From the NCBI GenBank assembly GCA_025127975.1, contig JAHLYQ010000012.1:1-64000 (forward strand): a stretch of 64,000 bases of DNA, in the 5' to 3' direction. Of this stretch, positions 1 to 7,624 are shown piece after piece; position 1 is the stretch's first letter; every line of letters starts with the position of its first letter. Under the pieces are notes generated by a model, which saw only the letters and a program-made list of their open reading frames with translations, was not told where the DNA came from and did not search any database. Source of the DNA: Synechococcus sp. CS-1331. Its GTDB lineage: Bacteria; Cyanobacteriota; Cyanobacteriia; PCC-6307; Cyanobiaceae. The translations under genes and the position numbers were made by a program.

Positions 1-89
1 AGGGCCGCGATGTCTGGCAGTTCCTCGAGCAGGCCTGGATCGCCCACCACCGCGGTGGGGTGATGCCGTCACTGCTGAGCGATCCCTGA
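1..89 (+). CDS. 3' end of an unidentified protein-coding gene (partial)
   Basis: An open frame enters from the left edge and ends at TGA 87-89, giving the last 28 residues of a protein (ending SLLSDP). The tail is rich in W and H, but I do not recognise a family from so short a piece. No terminator-like hairpin follows. It could also be a chance open frame, since the stretch is short and GC-rich. Confidence 0.35.
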   Translation, partial: GRDVWQFLEQAWIAHHRGGVMPSLLSDP

Positions 90-125
90 GGGCAGAAGAA
101 AGGGGGGCACCGCATCTTTGCCCAC

Positions 126-965
126 TCAGGGATAAGCGATGAGGCTCGCATTCGCGCGGTGGCGCGCCCCGACCCCTGAATGCTTACCAATAATTACCGA
201 AGCTGGATCCTCAACCGTCCCGCCATAGAGCACATTGTCGGCGCGCAGGTCACCGTGAACGAGCGTCCAGGGCATATCGGCCAGGGCCGCATCGATGGCA
301 TTGTTTTGTTCCAGCACGGCTCGATACAGATGGCAGGCGGCCGGGCCGAAACGAACCCCATAGGTGGCAAAGAAATCATCCAGCAACTCAGCTTTGGGAT
401 CCGCAAACCAGAAGCCGTGGGGCGGCAGCCAGCTGTGCTCCTCCAGGCCTGGATCCATCCAGAACTCAGCGTGGATAGCTTCCATCTGTTCGATGGTGAC
501 AAGGGTTTGCTGATAACTCAGGCCAATCACCTGATCACCTGCATTCAGATGGGTGAGATCTTCCATCAACAGCCAGGAGGGGGCGCTGCCCTGGCAGGCA
601 AATATGGAAGGTTTATGCTCGTTCAGCCTGTGGGTGCAGTGGGTATAAACGCCCACTTCGCGGCCAAAGGCATTGTGGAGGCGGCTGAACTCATTGAAAT
701 CTTGGTTAGCTGTTTCACTCTTCAAGATCACGCTGGATGGGCCACTGCCCGGCGGATCGCAGCTGAGCTCCAGCCGCCAGGCGGTGGACTGGAGCCCCTT
801 GCCCTCCCCCAGTCGCTTGGCCTCCAAGCTGGTGACCGTAGTTCCAAGAACTTCACCAATCCAGCCGGGCTCGGGAAGGCGAACTTTTGATTCCTGACTC
901 TGGGATTCGTCGGTCAAGGCGGCAGGCATCGCTCTATTGGTTGCGATGGATGGGGTCAATTGCAA
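126..965 (-). pseudogene. Aminoglycoside-phosphotransferase/EcKinase-like protein, 3'-truncated
   Basis: This 279-residue frame resembles small-molecule kinases of the APH/choline kinase fold. It has a lysine in a strand like kinase subdomain II (VILKSE, about residue 84), the LLMEDL hinge-like segment near residue 132, and the Brenner catalytic-loop signature HGDLRADN near residue 239. In this family the catalytic loop is followed within about 15 residues by an IDW/IDF metal-binding aspartate and then roughly 80-100 more residues. Here the recognisable sequence stops just after the catalytic loop (about base 180), and an unrelated tail of about 20 residues runs to a stop. The metal-binding Asp and C-terminal lobe are therefore missing, so I infer a broken gene. 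Start taken at ATG 965; the substrate is unknown. Confidence 0.6.
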
Positions 966-1013
966 GGCTAAACGAAACCCGGGCCTAAGCTCACTTAGCC
1001 CAAGGAAAGTTCC

Positions 1014-1451
1014 ATGTCATCCGCCCGCATTATCGCCGCTGCCGATCGACCAGCCCCGATGCGGATCGCCGGGTTTGACATCCAGACCCTGATTTCTGGC
1101 GACGAGGCCCAGAATTTCGAAGTGTTTTTCACCTCAGGGTTGGATGGAACCGGGCCGGCACCGCACTGCCACCAGTGGGACGAAACCTTTTTTGTGCTCC
1201 AGGGGCCGGTGGCCTTCGGAGTGGGAGACCAGGAGCAGTGGATCGCAGCAGGCACCCTGCTGCATGTGCCAGGGGGGGAGCGGCACTGGTATCGCTTTGG
1301 CGATCAAAAGGGGGAATTCCTCTCCTTCACCTCAGGCAAGGCCGCCAGCCCGATGTACCGCGAACTGGCAGGTCTTCCCGCCGAAGCGCCGAAGCTCGAC
1401 TACCGCGCGGTTGCCATCAGGCACGGCCAGACGGCGCTCCCGGATGGTTGA
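1014..1451 (+). CDS. Small single-domain cupin protein
   Basis: A 145-residue protein with one conserved cupin barrel. Cupin motif 1 is visible as HCHQWDETFFVLQG (about residues 53-66), with the two histidines and glutamate that usually bind a divalent metal. Motif 2 is the later LLHVPGGERHWY (about residues 82-93). The start ATG 1014 is preceded by AAGGAAAG at a suitable distance, a good ribosome-binding site. Single cupins of this size include enzymes, sugar-binding proteins and quercetinase-like proteins, so the substrate cannot be read from sequence. It stands between the truncated kinase and a convergent binding-protein gene with no operon partner. Confidence 0.7.
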   Translation: MSSARIIAAADRPAPMRIAGFDIQTLISGDEAQNFEVFFTSGLDGTGPAPHCHQWDETFFVLQGPVAFGVGDQEQWIAAGTLLHVPGGERHWYRFGDQKGEFLSFTSGKAASPMYRELAGLPAEAPKLDYRAVAIRHGQTALPDG

Positions 1452-1470
1452 CCTCAACCCTTGACATCCC

Positions 1471-2433
1471 TCAGGGGGCCTTTGCCGCCCCACCCTGCAC
1501 CCCTATACCTGTATCGATCCTTTCGATCGGCGGCGCACCCAAGCCCTGCTGCCAGAGGTTGAGCACCGCCCAGTAGCCCTGGGTGAAGGGCTTGGTGGCG
1601 GCGGTTGAATCCACTGCGCCGCTGCTGATCAGCTGCAGCAGTTCTGGCAGGTCGTCGAGTGCGACAACCTTCACACTGCCAGTTTTGCCGAGGGCCGCGA
1701 TCGCCCGGGCAACGCCAATGCCGCCACCCGCATCACTCACAACCCAGCCCTTGAGCTGGGGATGGCTGACCATGGTGGCCCTGGCCTGCTCTTCGGCGGT
1801 GCTGATGCTGTCGTTGTCTACCGGGGAGGCCACCACCTGGATGCCTGGCTGGCTGGCAAACACCTGCCGGTGACAGCGGGCACGGATGGCATGGTTCGGT
1901 GCGGTGGGCACTCCCTGCATGATCGCCACCTCGCCCTTGCCCCCCAGCAGCTGCACCAAGCGCTCGGAGGCGATGCGTGCCTGCAGGCAGTAGTCATTGC
2001 CGATGCTGGTGAGCGGCAATGAGGCAGGCGGCTCCGAATCGAAGACGTTCACTGCGATCCCCTGGCGCCGGGCTTGCTCTAGCAGCGGGCGGAGGCCCTC
2101 GGCATCGAGCAGATCGATGCTGATGCCACTGGGGCGCGAGCGAATCGCTGCCTCCAGGATTGCCGCCTGTAGGGCCAGCTCGGAGCGGGCGGGCGGCCGG
2201 TACTCCACTACTGACGGGTTTTTCGTCTGCCTGTTGATCATCAGGGCAGCGGCCTTGGCGCCTTCACGCACCGTCTCAAACCAGGGGTGGGCCAGCTTGG
2301 GCACCAGCACAAAGCGCAGCGGTTTGGCAACAGCGCCGGTCATGGAGCCTGTCAGGAGGGGGCCCAGCAGGGAGACTGCCAGGAGGGAGACGCCCAGGGA
2401 CGCGGCACGAATTGGGCGTGAAAATATGGGCAT
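1471..2433 (-). CDS. Periplasmic sugar-type substrate-binding protein (Peripla_BP_4-like)
   Basis: About 320 residues from ATG 2433, with a hydrophobic N-terminal signal segment (ASLGVSLLAVSLLGPLLTGS) and an AVA-KP-type cleavage region. The mature part has the pattern of ribose/autoinducer-type binding proteins: LVPKLAHPWFETVREGAKAA near the start, GISIDLLDAEGLRPLLEQA in the first lobe, and VVALDDLPELLQLI with a later TQGYWAV segment in the second lobe. Members feed sugar ABC permeases or act as receptors. No permease or ATPase gene is adjacent, so the partner is elsewhere or the protein is an orphan binding protein. An in-frame ATG 2481 would add 16 residues, but 2433 gives the better signal peptide. 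Confidence 0.72.
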   Translation of the reverse strand: MPIFSRPIRAASLGVSLLAVSLLGPLLTGSMTGAVAKPLRFVLVPKLAHPWFETVREGAKAAALMINRQTKNPSVVEYRPPARSELALQAAILEAAIRSRPSGISIDLLDAEGLRPLLEQARRQGIAVNVFDSEPPASLPLTSIGNDYCLQARIASERLVQLLGGKGEVAIMQGVPTAPNHAIRARCHRQVFASQPGIQVVASPVDNDSISTAEEQARATMVSHPQLKGWVVSDAGGGIGVARAIAALGKTGSVKVVALDDLPELLQLISSGAVDSTAATKPFTQGYWAVLNLWQQGLGAPPIERIDTGIGVQGGAAKAP

Positions 2434-2569
2434 CCGGCCAACGGCATGGCCCGGGAGATTAGCTGGAGCGCACCGGCCCATCCCGCCAAACCTTTTCTAT
2501 TTCCAACTGGCCTCCCACTCTGGCGGGCAGGATCAGGCAGTAAGATCGAGCATTACAGGCTTAATAGTT

Positions 2570-2857
2570 ATGTACATGGTTTCCAATTTCTGGCCCGGTG
2601 CCACTTTGGAGCAGTTTCAGGCCGAACTTGCCGAATTGGAAGGCAAGTCCCAGCCTGAAACCCAATTGATGCGTTCGGTAGCCGAGGTGGAAGGGGGCCT
2701 GTTGATTGTTTCCCTGTGGAAAGGCAAGTCTGAATATGAGAGCTGGGCGGAATCAACCCTTATGCCCCAGATTGATATTCTCGGCGGGATGGAAGGCCGA
2801 CCCACCCAAAGGATTGGCCCCGTGGTGGAACATTATTCAGTGCTGCCTTCCACCTGA
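2570..2857 (+). CDS. Conserved small protein, possible dimeric alpha/beta-barrel (ABM-like) fold
   Basis: A 95-residue protein read from ATG 2570 (a second ATG lies at 2576). It begins with a short hydrophobic strand and contains LEQFQAELAELEGKSQ, then GGLLIVSLWKGKSEYESWAE and LMPQIDILGG. A helix after strand 1, a long strand and then another helix is the pattern of YgiN/ABM-type small ferredoxin-like proteins, but no catalytic signature can be identified. It is transcribed divergently from the binding-protein gene across a 136-bp region. Codon use matches the neighbourhood. I regard it as a real gene of unknown function. Confidence 0.6.
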   Translation: MYMVSNFWPGATLEQFQAELAELEGKSQPETQLMRSVAEVEGGLLIVSLWKGKSEYESWAESTLMPQIDILGGMEGRPTQRIGPVVEHYSVLPST

Positions 2858-2933
2858 AATCCTAGTCGCCAAACATAACTACTGGGATCGGAAAGCTTGG
2901 ATCTAATTAGAAGCTTAAAGCACCAAAATTAAT

Positions 2934-3734
2934 TTAAAAGGCAAAGCGCAGGCCCATGGTCACCCCGTGGGCCTGCAACTGACCATTAGTGCCGCCAATG
3001 GGAAAGGCAAAGCTGCCTGCGGGCCTGACGATCTGGGCCTGGCCACTGCCCGTAGTGATGCTGCCCAGGTCGCTGAAGCGATAGGCAATGTCCAGATCAA
3101 GCTTGGCGCCCAAGGGAATACTGACGCCAGCGGTAAGCAGATAGGCCATACCGGTGGAGCCGCCTGCGGGGGTGGCGGTAGTTGCAGTGGGGGAAATCCC
3201 GGGAAAACTGAAATTGAGCGAGTCGATCCGGTTACGGGCAACGCCAAGGCCTGCGCCCACAAAGGGGCGCACCTTGCCTAGCCGGGGCAGATCCAGATAG
3301 GCCACCCCGAAGCCAGCCAGCGAGGACGCCTTTGCTCCTACCGGCTGGTTGGGCCCTGCCGCACCGAGAAAGTTGCTCTGGCCAGAGAAGTCAAGGTCTG
3401 GCCGCCAGCTCAACAGAGCCTCAGCCCGAATCCAGCGGTTGAAGCGATAGCCAACTGCTCCCTCCACAACCAGGGCCGGGTCAAAACTGCCGGAGGCTCC
3501 CAGCGGGCGGCCATTGTTGCCGGCGCGACAGCCAAAAAGGGCGGCTGGCTGCTGACTGGCGCAGTTGTCATCGGCGAAACCAGTGGACTCAGGCCAATCA
3601 ATCCCGCCCCCCAGTCGCCCATAGGGCCCTGCTGCTGGGTCCACTTGGGCATGGGCCGCGGGGCCGCTGATAGCCAAAAGGGGCAGGGCCAGCGGCAGGA
3701 TCACCGCCAAGTGGGGCGTGGTTCGGGCATGCAT
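2934..3734 (-). CDS. Outer-membrane beta-barrel protein (OmpA-like/porin-family)
   Basis: A 266-residue exported protein. The N-terminus is a signal peptide (VILPLALPLLAISG, then AHA-Q cleavage). The rest alternates polar and hydrophobic residues in beta-strand fashion, with many glycines and aromatic girdle residues (for example VGYRFNRWIRAEALLSW and LDLDIAYRFSDLGSI). It ends in ...GLRFAF, the terminal phenylalanine typical of proteins inserted by BamA. This fits the small eight-stranded OmpA/OmpW-like barrel group. The start ATG 3734 lies 7 bases after the stop of the upstream epimerase gene on the same strand, so the two are probably cotranscribed. Confidence 0.75.
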   Translation of the reverse strand: MHARTTPHLAVILPLALPLLAISGPAAHAQVDPAAGPYGRLGGGIDWPESTGFADDNCASQQPAALFGCRAGNNGRPLGASGSFDPALVVEGAVGYRFNRWIRAEALLSWRPDLDFSGQSNFLGAAGPNQPVGAKASSLAGFGVAYLDLPRLGKVRPFVGAGLGVARNRIDSLNFSFPGISPTATTATPAGGSTGMAYLLTAGVSIPLGAKLDLDIAYRFSDLGSITTGSGQAQIVRPAGSFAFPIGGTNGQLQAHGVTMGLRFAF

Positions 3735-3741
3735 GGGGGAG

Positions 3742-4659
3742 TCAGACGATCAAGGCGCTGTCCCCGCTGAAGTCGGGGCTGGTGGGCATGCGTTGGGCGT
3801 AGTCATTGGCGTAGCTGTCGGCAAGGGCACGTTCCACGTCGTAGGCGGGGGTCCAGGCCAGCTCGCTCTGCACCCGGGTGATGTCAGTGAGGAAGTGGGC
3901 CAGGCGCAGCGGGAAGGCCTTACGGGCTTTTTTGTCGAGGCCGGCCTGGTCAAAGCTGCGAATCTCCACAGCGGCCGGGTCTTTGCCGCAAGCGCGGGCG
4001 GCGGCGGCCACCAGGCCAGCAAAGGTGATGCCCTGGGAGCTGCTGCAGTTGTAGATGCGATTAGCGGCGGCATCGACACCGATGCAACGGTCCATAACCG
4101 CGGCCAAATCTTCCACGTGGCCCAGCTGGGTGATCGTGCTGCAGTCCCCAGGCAGGGGAACCGGCCGGCCATGGACGATCCGATCGAAGAACCAGCTCTC
4201 CACCGGGTTGTAGTTGCCGGGCCCGACGATGTAGGTGGGCCGGAAACTGGTGAAGGGGATCTTCTCGGCGCTGAGCCAGGCCTCGGTGTCGAGCTTGCCG
4301 CTGTGGCGGCTCTGGGGATCGGTGGGGGAGTCTTCGCGCAGGGGCCAGAGCTCACTGTCGGCGTAGACGCCGGCCGAGCTCACATACACAAACCGGTGGC
4401 TCGGGGCTCCCGTGCGCTCGACCACGGCGCGGGAATCCTCCACCGTGCGGCCCGAGCTGTCGACGATCACATCGAAACGGCGCCCGGCAAGCGGCTGCAG
4501 GCCCTCAGGGGTGCTGCGGTCACCCGCCAGGTGCTCCACTCCGGCTGGCAAGGGGTTGCGGCCCCGGGTGAACAGGGTGAGCGAGTGGCCCTGGGCCAGC
4601 AGCCGTTCCACCAGGGGCTTGCCCACGAAGCGGGTTCCGCCCATCACCAGGATTTCCAT
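3742..4659 (-). CDS. NAD(P)-binding SDR/epimerase of the CSP41 type
   Basis: About 305 residues from ATG 4659. The first residues form a Rossmann motif (MEILVMGGTRFVGKPLVE) in the GGTRFxG form typical of the atypical extended SDRs called CSP41 (chloroplast stem-loop RNA-binding protein) and related nucleotide-sugar epimerase-like proteins. VYVSSAGVYADS follows the SDR serine strand, but the canonical YxxxK pair is not obvious (HSGKLDTEAW occupies the region). Plant CSP41 proteins bind or cleave RNA; bacterial relatives are mostly uncharacterised. The first ATG of the open frame lies 14 residues further upstream, but 4659 places the Rossmann strand at the N-terminus as in homologues. It is divergent from the molybdoenzyme gene. 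Confidence 0.75.
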   Translation of the reverse strand: MEILVMGGTRFVGKPLVERLLAQGHSLTLFTRGRNPLPAGVEHLAGDRSTPEGLQPLAGRRFDVIVDSSGRTVEDSRAVVERTGAPSHRFVYVSSAGVYADSELWPLREDSPTDPQSRHSGKLDTEAWLSAEKIPFTSFRPTYIVGPGNYNPVESWFFDRIVHGRPVPLPGDCSTITQLGHVEDLAAVMDRCIGVDAAANRIYNCSSSQGITFAGLVAAAARACGKDPAAVEIRSFDQAGLDKKARKAFPLRLAHFLTDITRVQSELAWTPAYDVERALADSYANDYAQRMPTSPDFSGDSALIV

Positions 4660-4758
4660 GCCGATGCCCGCAGGCGGGCCGCGAAACTGGGCGCTATTCA
4701 AACCCGTGCAGCCAGAGTGTGAGCATGCCAGCGTGGAGGGTGACGGCAGACCGCGTCC

Positions 4759-6030
4759 ATGGCACGACCCGATCCCAGCGGAGAGTGGCAGTACGACCTG
4801 GAGCGCGCCGGTGAATTTCTACGCCAACGCTCCCAGGAGCTCGGGGTCTCCCGCAGGCGACTGCTGCAACTGCTCGCCGCCGGCAGCACCGTAGCCAGTG
4901 CAGGACTCTTACCCCGCCGTGCCGCAGGCCACGGTGGACCACCCGTAGCCCCAACCAGCACCGCATCGATCCTGAAACCAACCCCCGAGGCGCAATTCGT
5001 GCGCAACGGCAGCAACGCGGAGATGCGCTGGGAATCCCTATACGGCCGCGGCTACCTGGTGGCTAACAGCCAGTTCTTCGTACGCAACAACGGCAACACT
5101 CCGCTGATCGACCCCGCCCACTGGCGTCTGCGGGTTGAGGGCAGCGGCATCACGAAGCCCCTCAGCCTGAGCTACGACGATCTCCTGGCGTTGCCCTCAA
5201 TCTCGGTGATCCGGGCGATCGAGTGCGCCGGCAACGGCCGAAATTTCTTCCAGCAGTCCCACGGCCGCCGCATTGAAGGCACCCCCTGGAACCTCGGTGG
5301 CATTGGCGTGGCCGAGTGGACCGGAGTGCCCCTGGCCGAGGTGCTGCAGCGGGCCCAGGTGAAACCCACCGCCCGCGACGTGATGCCCATCGGCCTGGAT
5401 GCCAAGGCGGTGCAGCGCCCCTTACCGATCAGCAAGGCGATGGCTGAGGACACCCTGCTGGTGTATGCCATGAACGGTGAACCGCTGCCCCCGGACCATG
5501 GCTTTCCGCTGCGGGTTCTCGTGCCCGGCTGGGTGGGCATCGCCCACATCAAGTGGGTGGGGAGCATTCAGGTATCGGAAGCACCCCTGTTCTCCGAGTA
5601 CAACACCCGCCGCTACGTGCTGATCGGCGAGGACTACCCAGTGGATCCTGAGCTGGCGAGCCAAAGGGTACGGGGCCAGATCCTCAGCACCCAAGGGGTG
5701 AAGAGCGCCTTTGAACTGCCCTGGAACGGCACCCTCGAGGGAGGCAAGCGCCTGGTGCGAGGACGGTCCTGGTCGGGGGAGGGGGCGATCAGCCGGGTGC
5801 AGGTGAGCTTCGACGGTGGACGCCAGTGGCGCACGGCACGGTTGCGCCCGCCCAACATTGCGCAGGCCTGGGTGCGCTGGGATATCGACTGGGATCCGCG
5901 GCCCGGGCGCTATGGGCTTCTGGCCCGGGCCACCGACGACCGGGGCCGCAGTCAACCTGAGCAGATTCCCCTCAACGCCGAGGGCTACAGCTACAGCGCC
6001 GTGGTAAGCCATCCCATCCGGGTGCGCTAA
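4759..6030 (+). CDS. Molybdopterin-dependent sulfite oxidase-family oxidoreductase, TAT-type signal
   Basis: A 423-residue protein of the sulfite oxidase/SoxC/YedY superfamily. Near residue 32 a twin-arginine-like stretch (SRRRLLQLLAAGS) precedes a hydrophobic region, so export of the folded cofactor enzyme by the Tat system is likely. The molybdopterin-domain signature IECAGNGR (about residue 157) supplies the cysteine that ligates molybdenum. GWVGIAHIKWVGSI is the typical end of that domain. A C-terminal immunoglobulin-like dimerisation domain follows (GAISRVQVSFDGGRQW). No haem or cytochrome subunit is adjacent. The electron acceptor and substrate (sulfite or another oxoanion/thiol) cannot be decided from sequence. 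Confidence 0.85.
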   Translation: MARPDPSGEWQYDLERAGEFLRQRSQELGVSRRRLLQLLAAGSTVASAGLLPRRAAGHGGPPVAPTSTASILKPTPEAQFVRNGSNAEMRWESLYGRGYLVANSQFFVRNNGNTPLIDPAHWRLRVEGSGITKPLSLSYDDLLALPSISVIRAIECAGNGRNFFQQSHGRRIEGTPWNLGGIGVAEWTGVPLAEVLQRAQVKPTARDVMPIGLDAKAVQRPLPISKAMAEDTLLVYAMNGEPLPPDHGFPLRVLVPGWVGIAHIKWVGSIQVSEAPLFSEYNTRRYVLIGEDYPVDPELASQRVRGQILSTQGVKSAFELPWNGTLEGGKRLVRGRSWSGEGAISRVQVSFDGGRQWRTARLRPPNIAQAWVRWDIDWDPRPGRYGLLARATDDRGRSQPEQIPLNAEGYSYSAVVSHPIRVR

Positions 6031-6050
6031 CCCTCGTCCAGGATGGCTGC

Positions 6051-7037
6051 ATGCGCCTGAGCCCTGCGTACACCGCCCAGCCCGTGCTGCTGGGCCAAAC
6101 CCAGGGTTACCGCCACTTCGCCCTGCTGGGGGAGCGAGGCCAGGGCGCCGAGCGGGCGGCGGAACTCCAGGCCGTGCTGGCGCCCGACTACCGCCTGGTG
6201 GTGCCGCTGCGGGAGCTGCGCAACCGGCAGCTCTGGCAGCCTGGCTGGCAGCAGTTGCCCCCGGCACCCTCCATGCAGGTGATCCCCGCCATTGACCTGC
6301 TCGACGGCCACTGCGTGCGGCTGCACCAGGGGGACTACGACCAGGTAACGCGCTTCAGCGACGACCCCGTGGCCCAGGCCCTCAGCTGGCAGCAGCAGGG
6401 GGCGCAGCGGCTGCACCTGGTGGATCTCGATGGGGCCCGCAGCGGCCAACCGGTGAATGACGCGGCCGTGAAGGCGATCACCGCCAACCTCACCATCCCC
6501 GTACAGCTGGGCGGTGGCGTGCGCACGGCTGCCCGGGCCGAGGAGCTGCTGGCCTGCGGCCTGGATCGGGTGATTCTCGGCACGGTGGCCCTTGAGCAGC
6601 CAGAGCTCGTTGACGAGCTGGCGGCCCGTCACCCCGGCCGCATCGTGGTGGGCATCGACGCCAAAGACGGCAAGGTGGCCACCCGCGGCTGGATCGAGGC
6701 CAGTAGCACCGAGGCCACCCAACTGGCCCAGCGCTTTGCCGCCAGCGGCATCGCCGCGATCATCAGCACCGACATCGCCACCGATGGCACCCTGGCGGGC
6801 CCAAACCTGGATGCATTGCGGGCCATGGCCGAGGCCAGCGCCGTGCCGGTGATCGCCTCCGGCGGCATTGGCACCCTCGAGCACCTGCTCTCCCTGCTGA
6901 GCCTGGCACCCCTTGGGGTGGAGGGAGTGATCGTGGGCCGGGCCCTCTATGACGGCCGGGTGGTGCTGGCCGAAGCCCTGCAGGCGATCGGCGATGGGCG
7001 CCTGCAGGATCCGAGCAGCGCCTCGATGCTTGCCTGA
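6051..7037 (+). CDS. hisA: Phosphoribosylformimino-5-aminoimidazole carboxamide ribotide isomerase with an N-terminal DUF2389-like domain
   Basis: HisA catalyses the fourth step of histidine synthesis, an Amadori rearrangement of ProFAR. The canonical (beta/alpha)8 enzyme starts at internal Met75 (base 6273) with VIPAIDLLDGHCVRL. Its two catalytic aspartates are visible in AIDLLDG and STDIATDG, and the phosphate-binding GGV/SGG turns are also present. In front lie 74 in-frame residues with no stop. They carry RHF and ELQAVL...LRELRNRQLWQPGW, resembling the short tryptophan-rich DUF2389/TIGR02450 proteins. AGGA sits 7 bases before ATG 6051, whereas nothing like a ribosome-binding site precedes 6273, so I infer a translated fusion. 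Confidence 0.9.
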   Translation: MRLSPAYTAQPVLLGQTQGYRHFALLGERGQGAERAAELQAVLAPDYRLVVPLRELRNRQLWQPGWQQLPPAPSMQVIPAIDLLDGHCVRLHQGDYDQVTRFSDDPVAQALSWQQQGAQRLHLVDLDGARSGQPVNDAAVKAITANLTIPVQLGGGVRTAARAEELLACGLDRVILGTVALEQPELVDELAARHPGRIVVGIDAKDGKVATRGWIEASSTEATQLAQRFAASGIAAIISTDIATDGTLAGPNLDALRAMAEASAVPVIASGGIGTLEHLLSLLSLAPLGVEGVIVGRALYDGRVVLAEALQAIGDGRLQDPSSASMLA

Positions 7038-7106
7038 ACCAGCGGCAGCGCCAATGCGGAAGCGAATCGCTTGCAACTTGGCTATAAAGGAGAATCAACA
7101 ACAGAG

Positions 7107-7598
7107 GTGTGTCGAGTGATTGCCGACGCCCTTCCACCTTCAAGCCCCTTCTCTGGCGTCCTGCCGCTCGGCAGCGTTGAGGAGGTCTATCAGCGTTGTC
7201 GCGCCCTGGGTATGCGGCTGAGCCGCCAGCGGCGCATGGTGCTGGATTTGCTCTGGGCCGAAAAGAGCCACCTGAGTGCCAGAGATATTTTTGAAAAGCT
7301 GAACAACCTTGGCCGCAACATCGGCCATACCTCGGTGTATCAAAACCTCGAGGCCCTACAGACGGCAGGGGTGATTGAGTGCATGGATCGCGCCAATGGC
7401 AGGCTCTACGGCTACCGCAGTGATCCCCACAGCCACCTCACCTGCTCGGCAACAGGCGCGATTGAGGATCTGGACGTGATCCTGCCCCAGGAGCTGCTCG
7501 ACCAGATCGAGCGCCATACGGGCTTCACGATTGAGACTTACACCTTGCATCTCACCGGTCATCGCCGGGCACTGGAGAAACCCGGCCAGGTTCGATAA
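7107..7598 (+). CDS. Fur-family transcriptional regulator lacking CxxC zinc motifs
   Basis: About 163 residues from GTG 7107 (AAGGAG at 7087; GTG 7116 is an alternative). The winged-helix DNA-binding half is clear: LSRQRRMVLDLLW, LSARDIFEKL, then GHTSVYQNLEALQTAGVIE, equivalent to the ATVYR recognition helix of Fur/PerR. The dimerisation half keeps a histidine pair (DPHSHLTC) and an HTGF segment. The usual first CxxC of the structural zinc site is replaced by C-S-A-T, and no second CxxC occurs at the C-terminus. Cyanobacteria encode Fur, Zur and PerR paralogues; which this is cannot be settled. The adjacent genes give no regulon hint. Confidence 0.82.
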   Translation: MCRVIADALPPSSPFSGVLPLGSVEEVYQRCRALGMRLSRQRRMVLDLLWAEKSHLSARDIFEKLNNLGRNIGHTSVYQNLEALQTAGVIECMDRANGRLYGYRSDPHSHLTCSATGAIEDLDVILPQELLDQIERHTGFTIETYTLHLTGHRRALEKPGQVR

Positions 7599-7624
7599 CT
7601 TGGGCCATCCCTCCGGCCAGGTCT

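Noticed and set aside
180..890. 236-residue frame opposite the truncated kinase
   Set aside because: Antisense to a frame with clear kinase motifs; composition is a GC shadow with no motif.
6027..7076. 349-residue frame opposite hisA
   Set aside because: His/Gln/Gly-rich shadow of hisA, typical of high-GC antisense frames.
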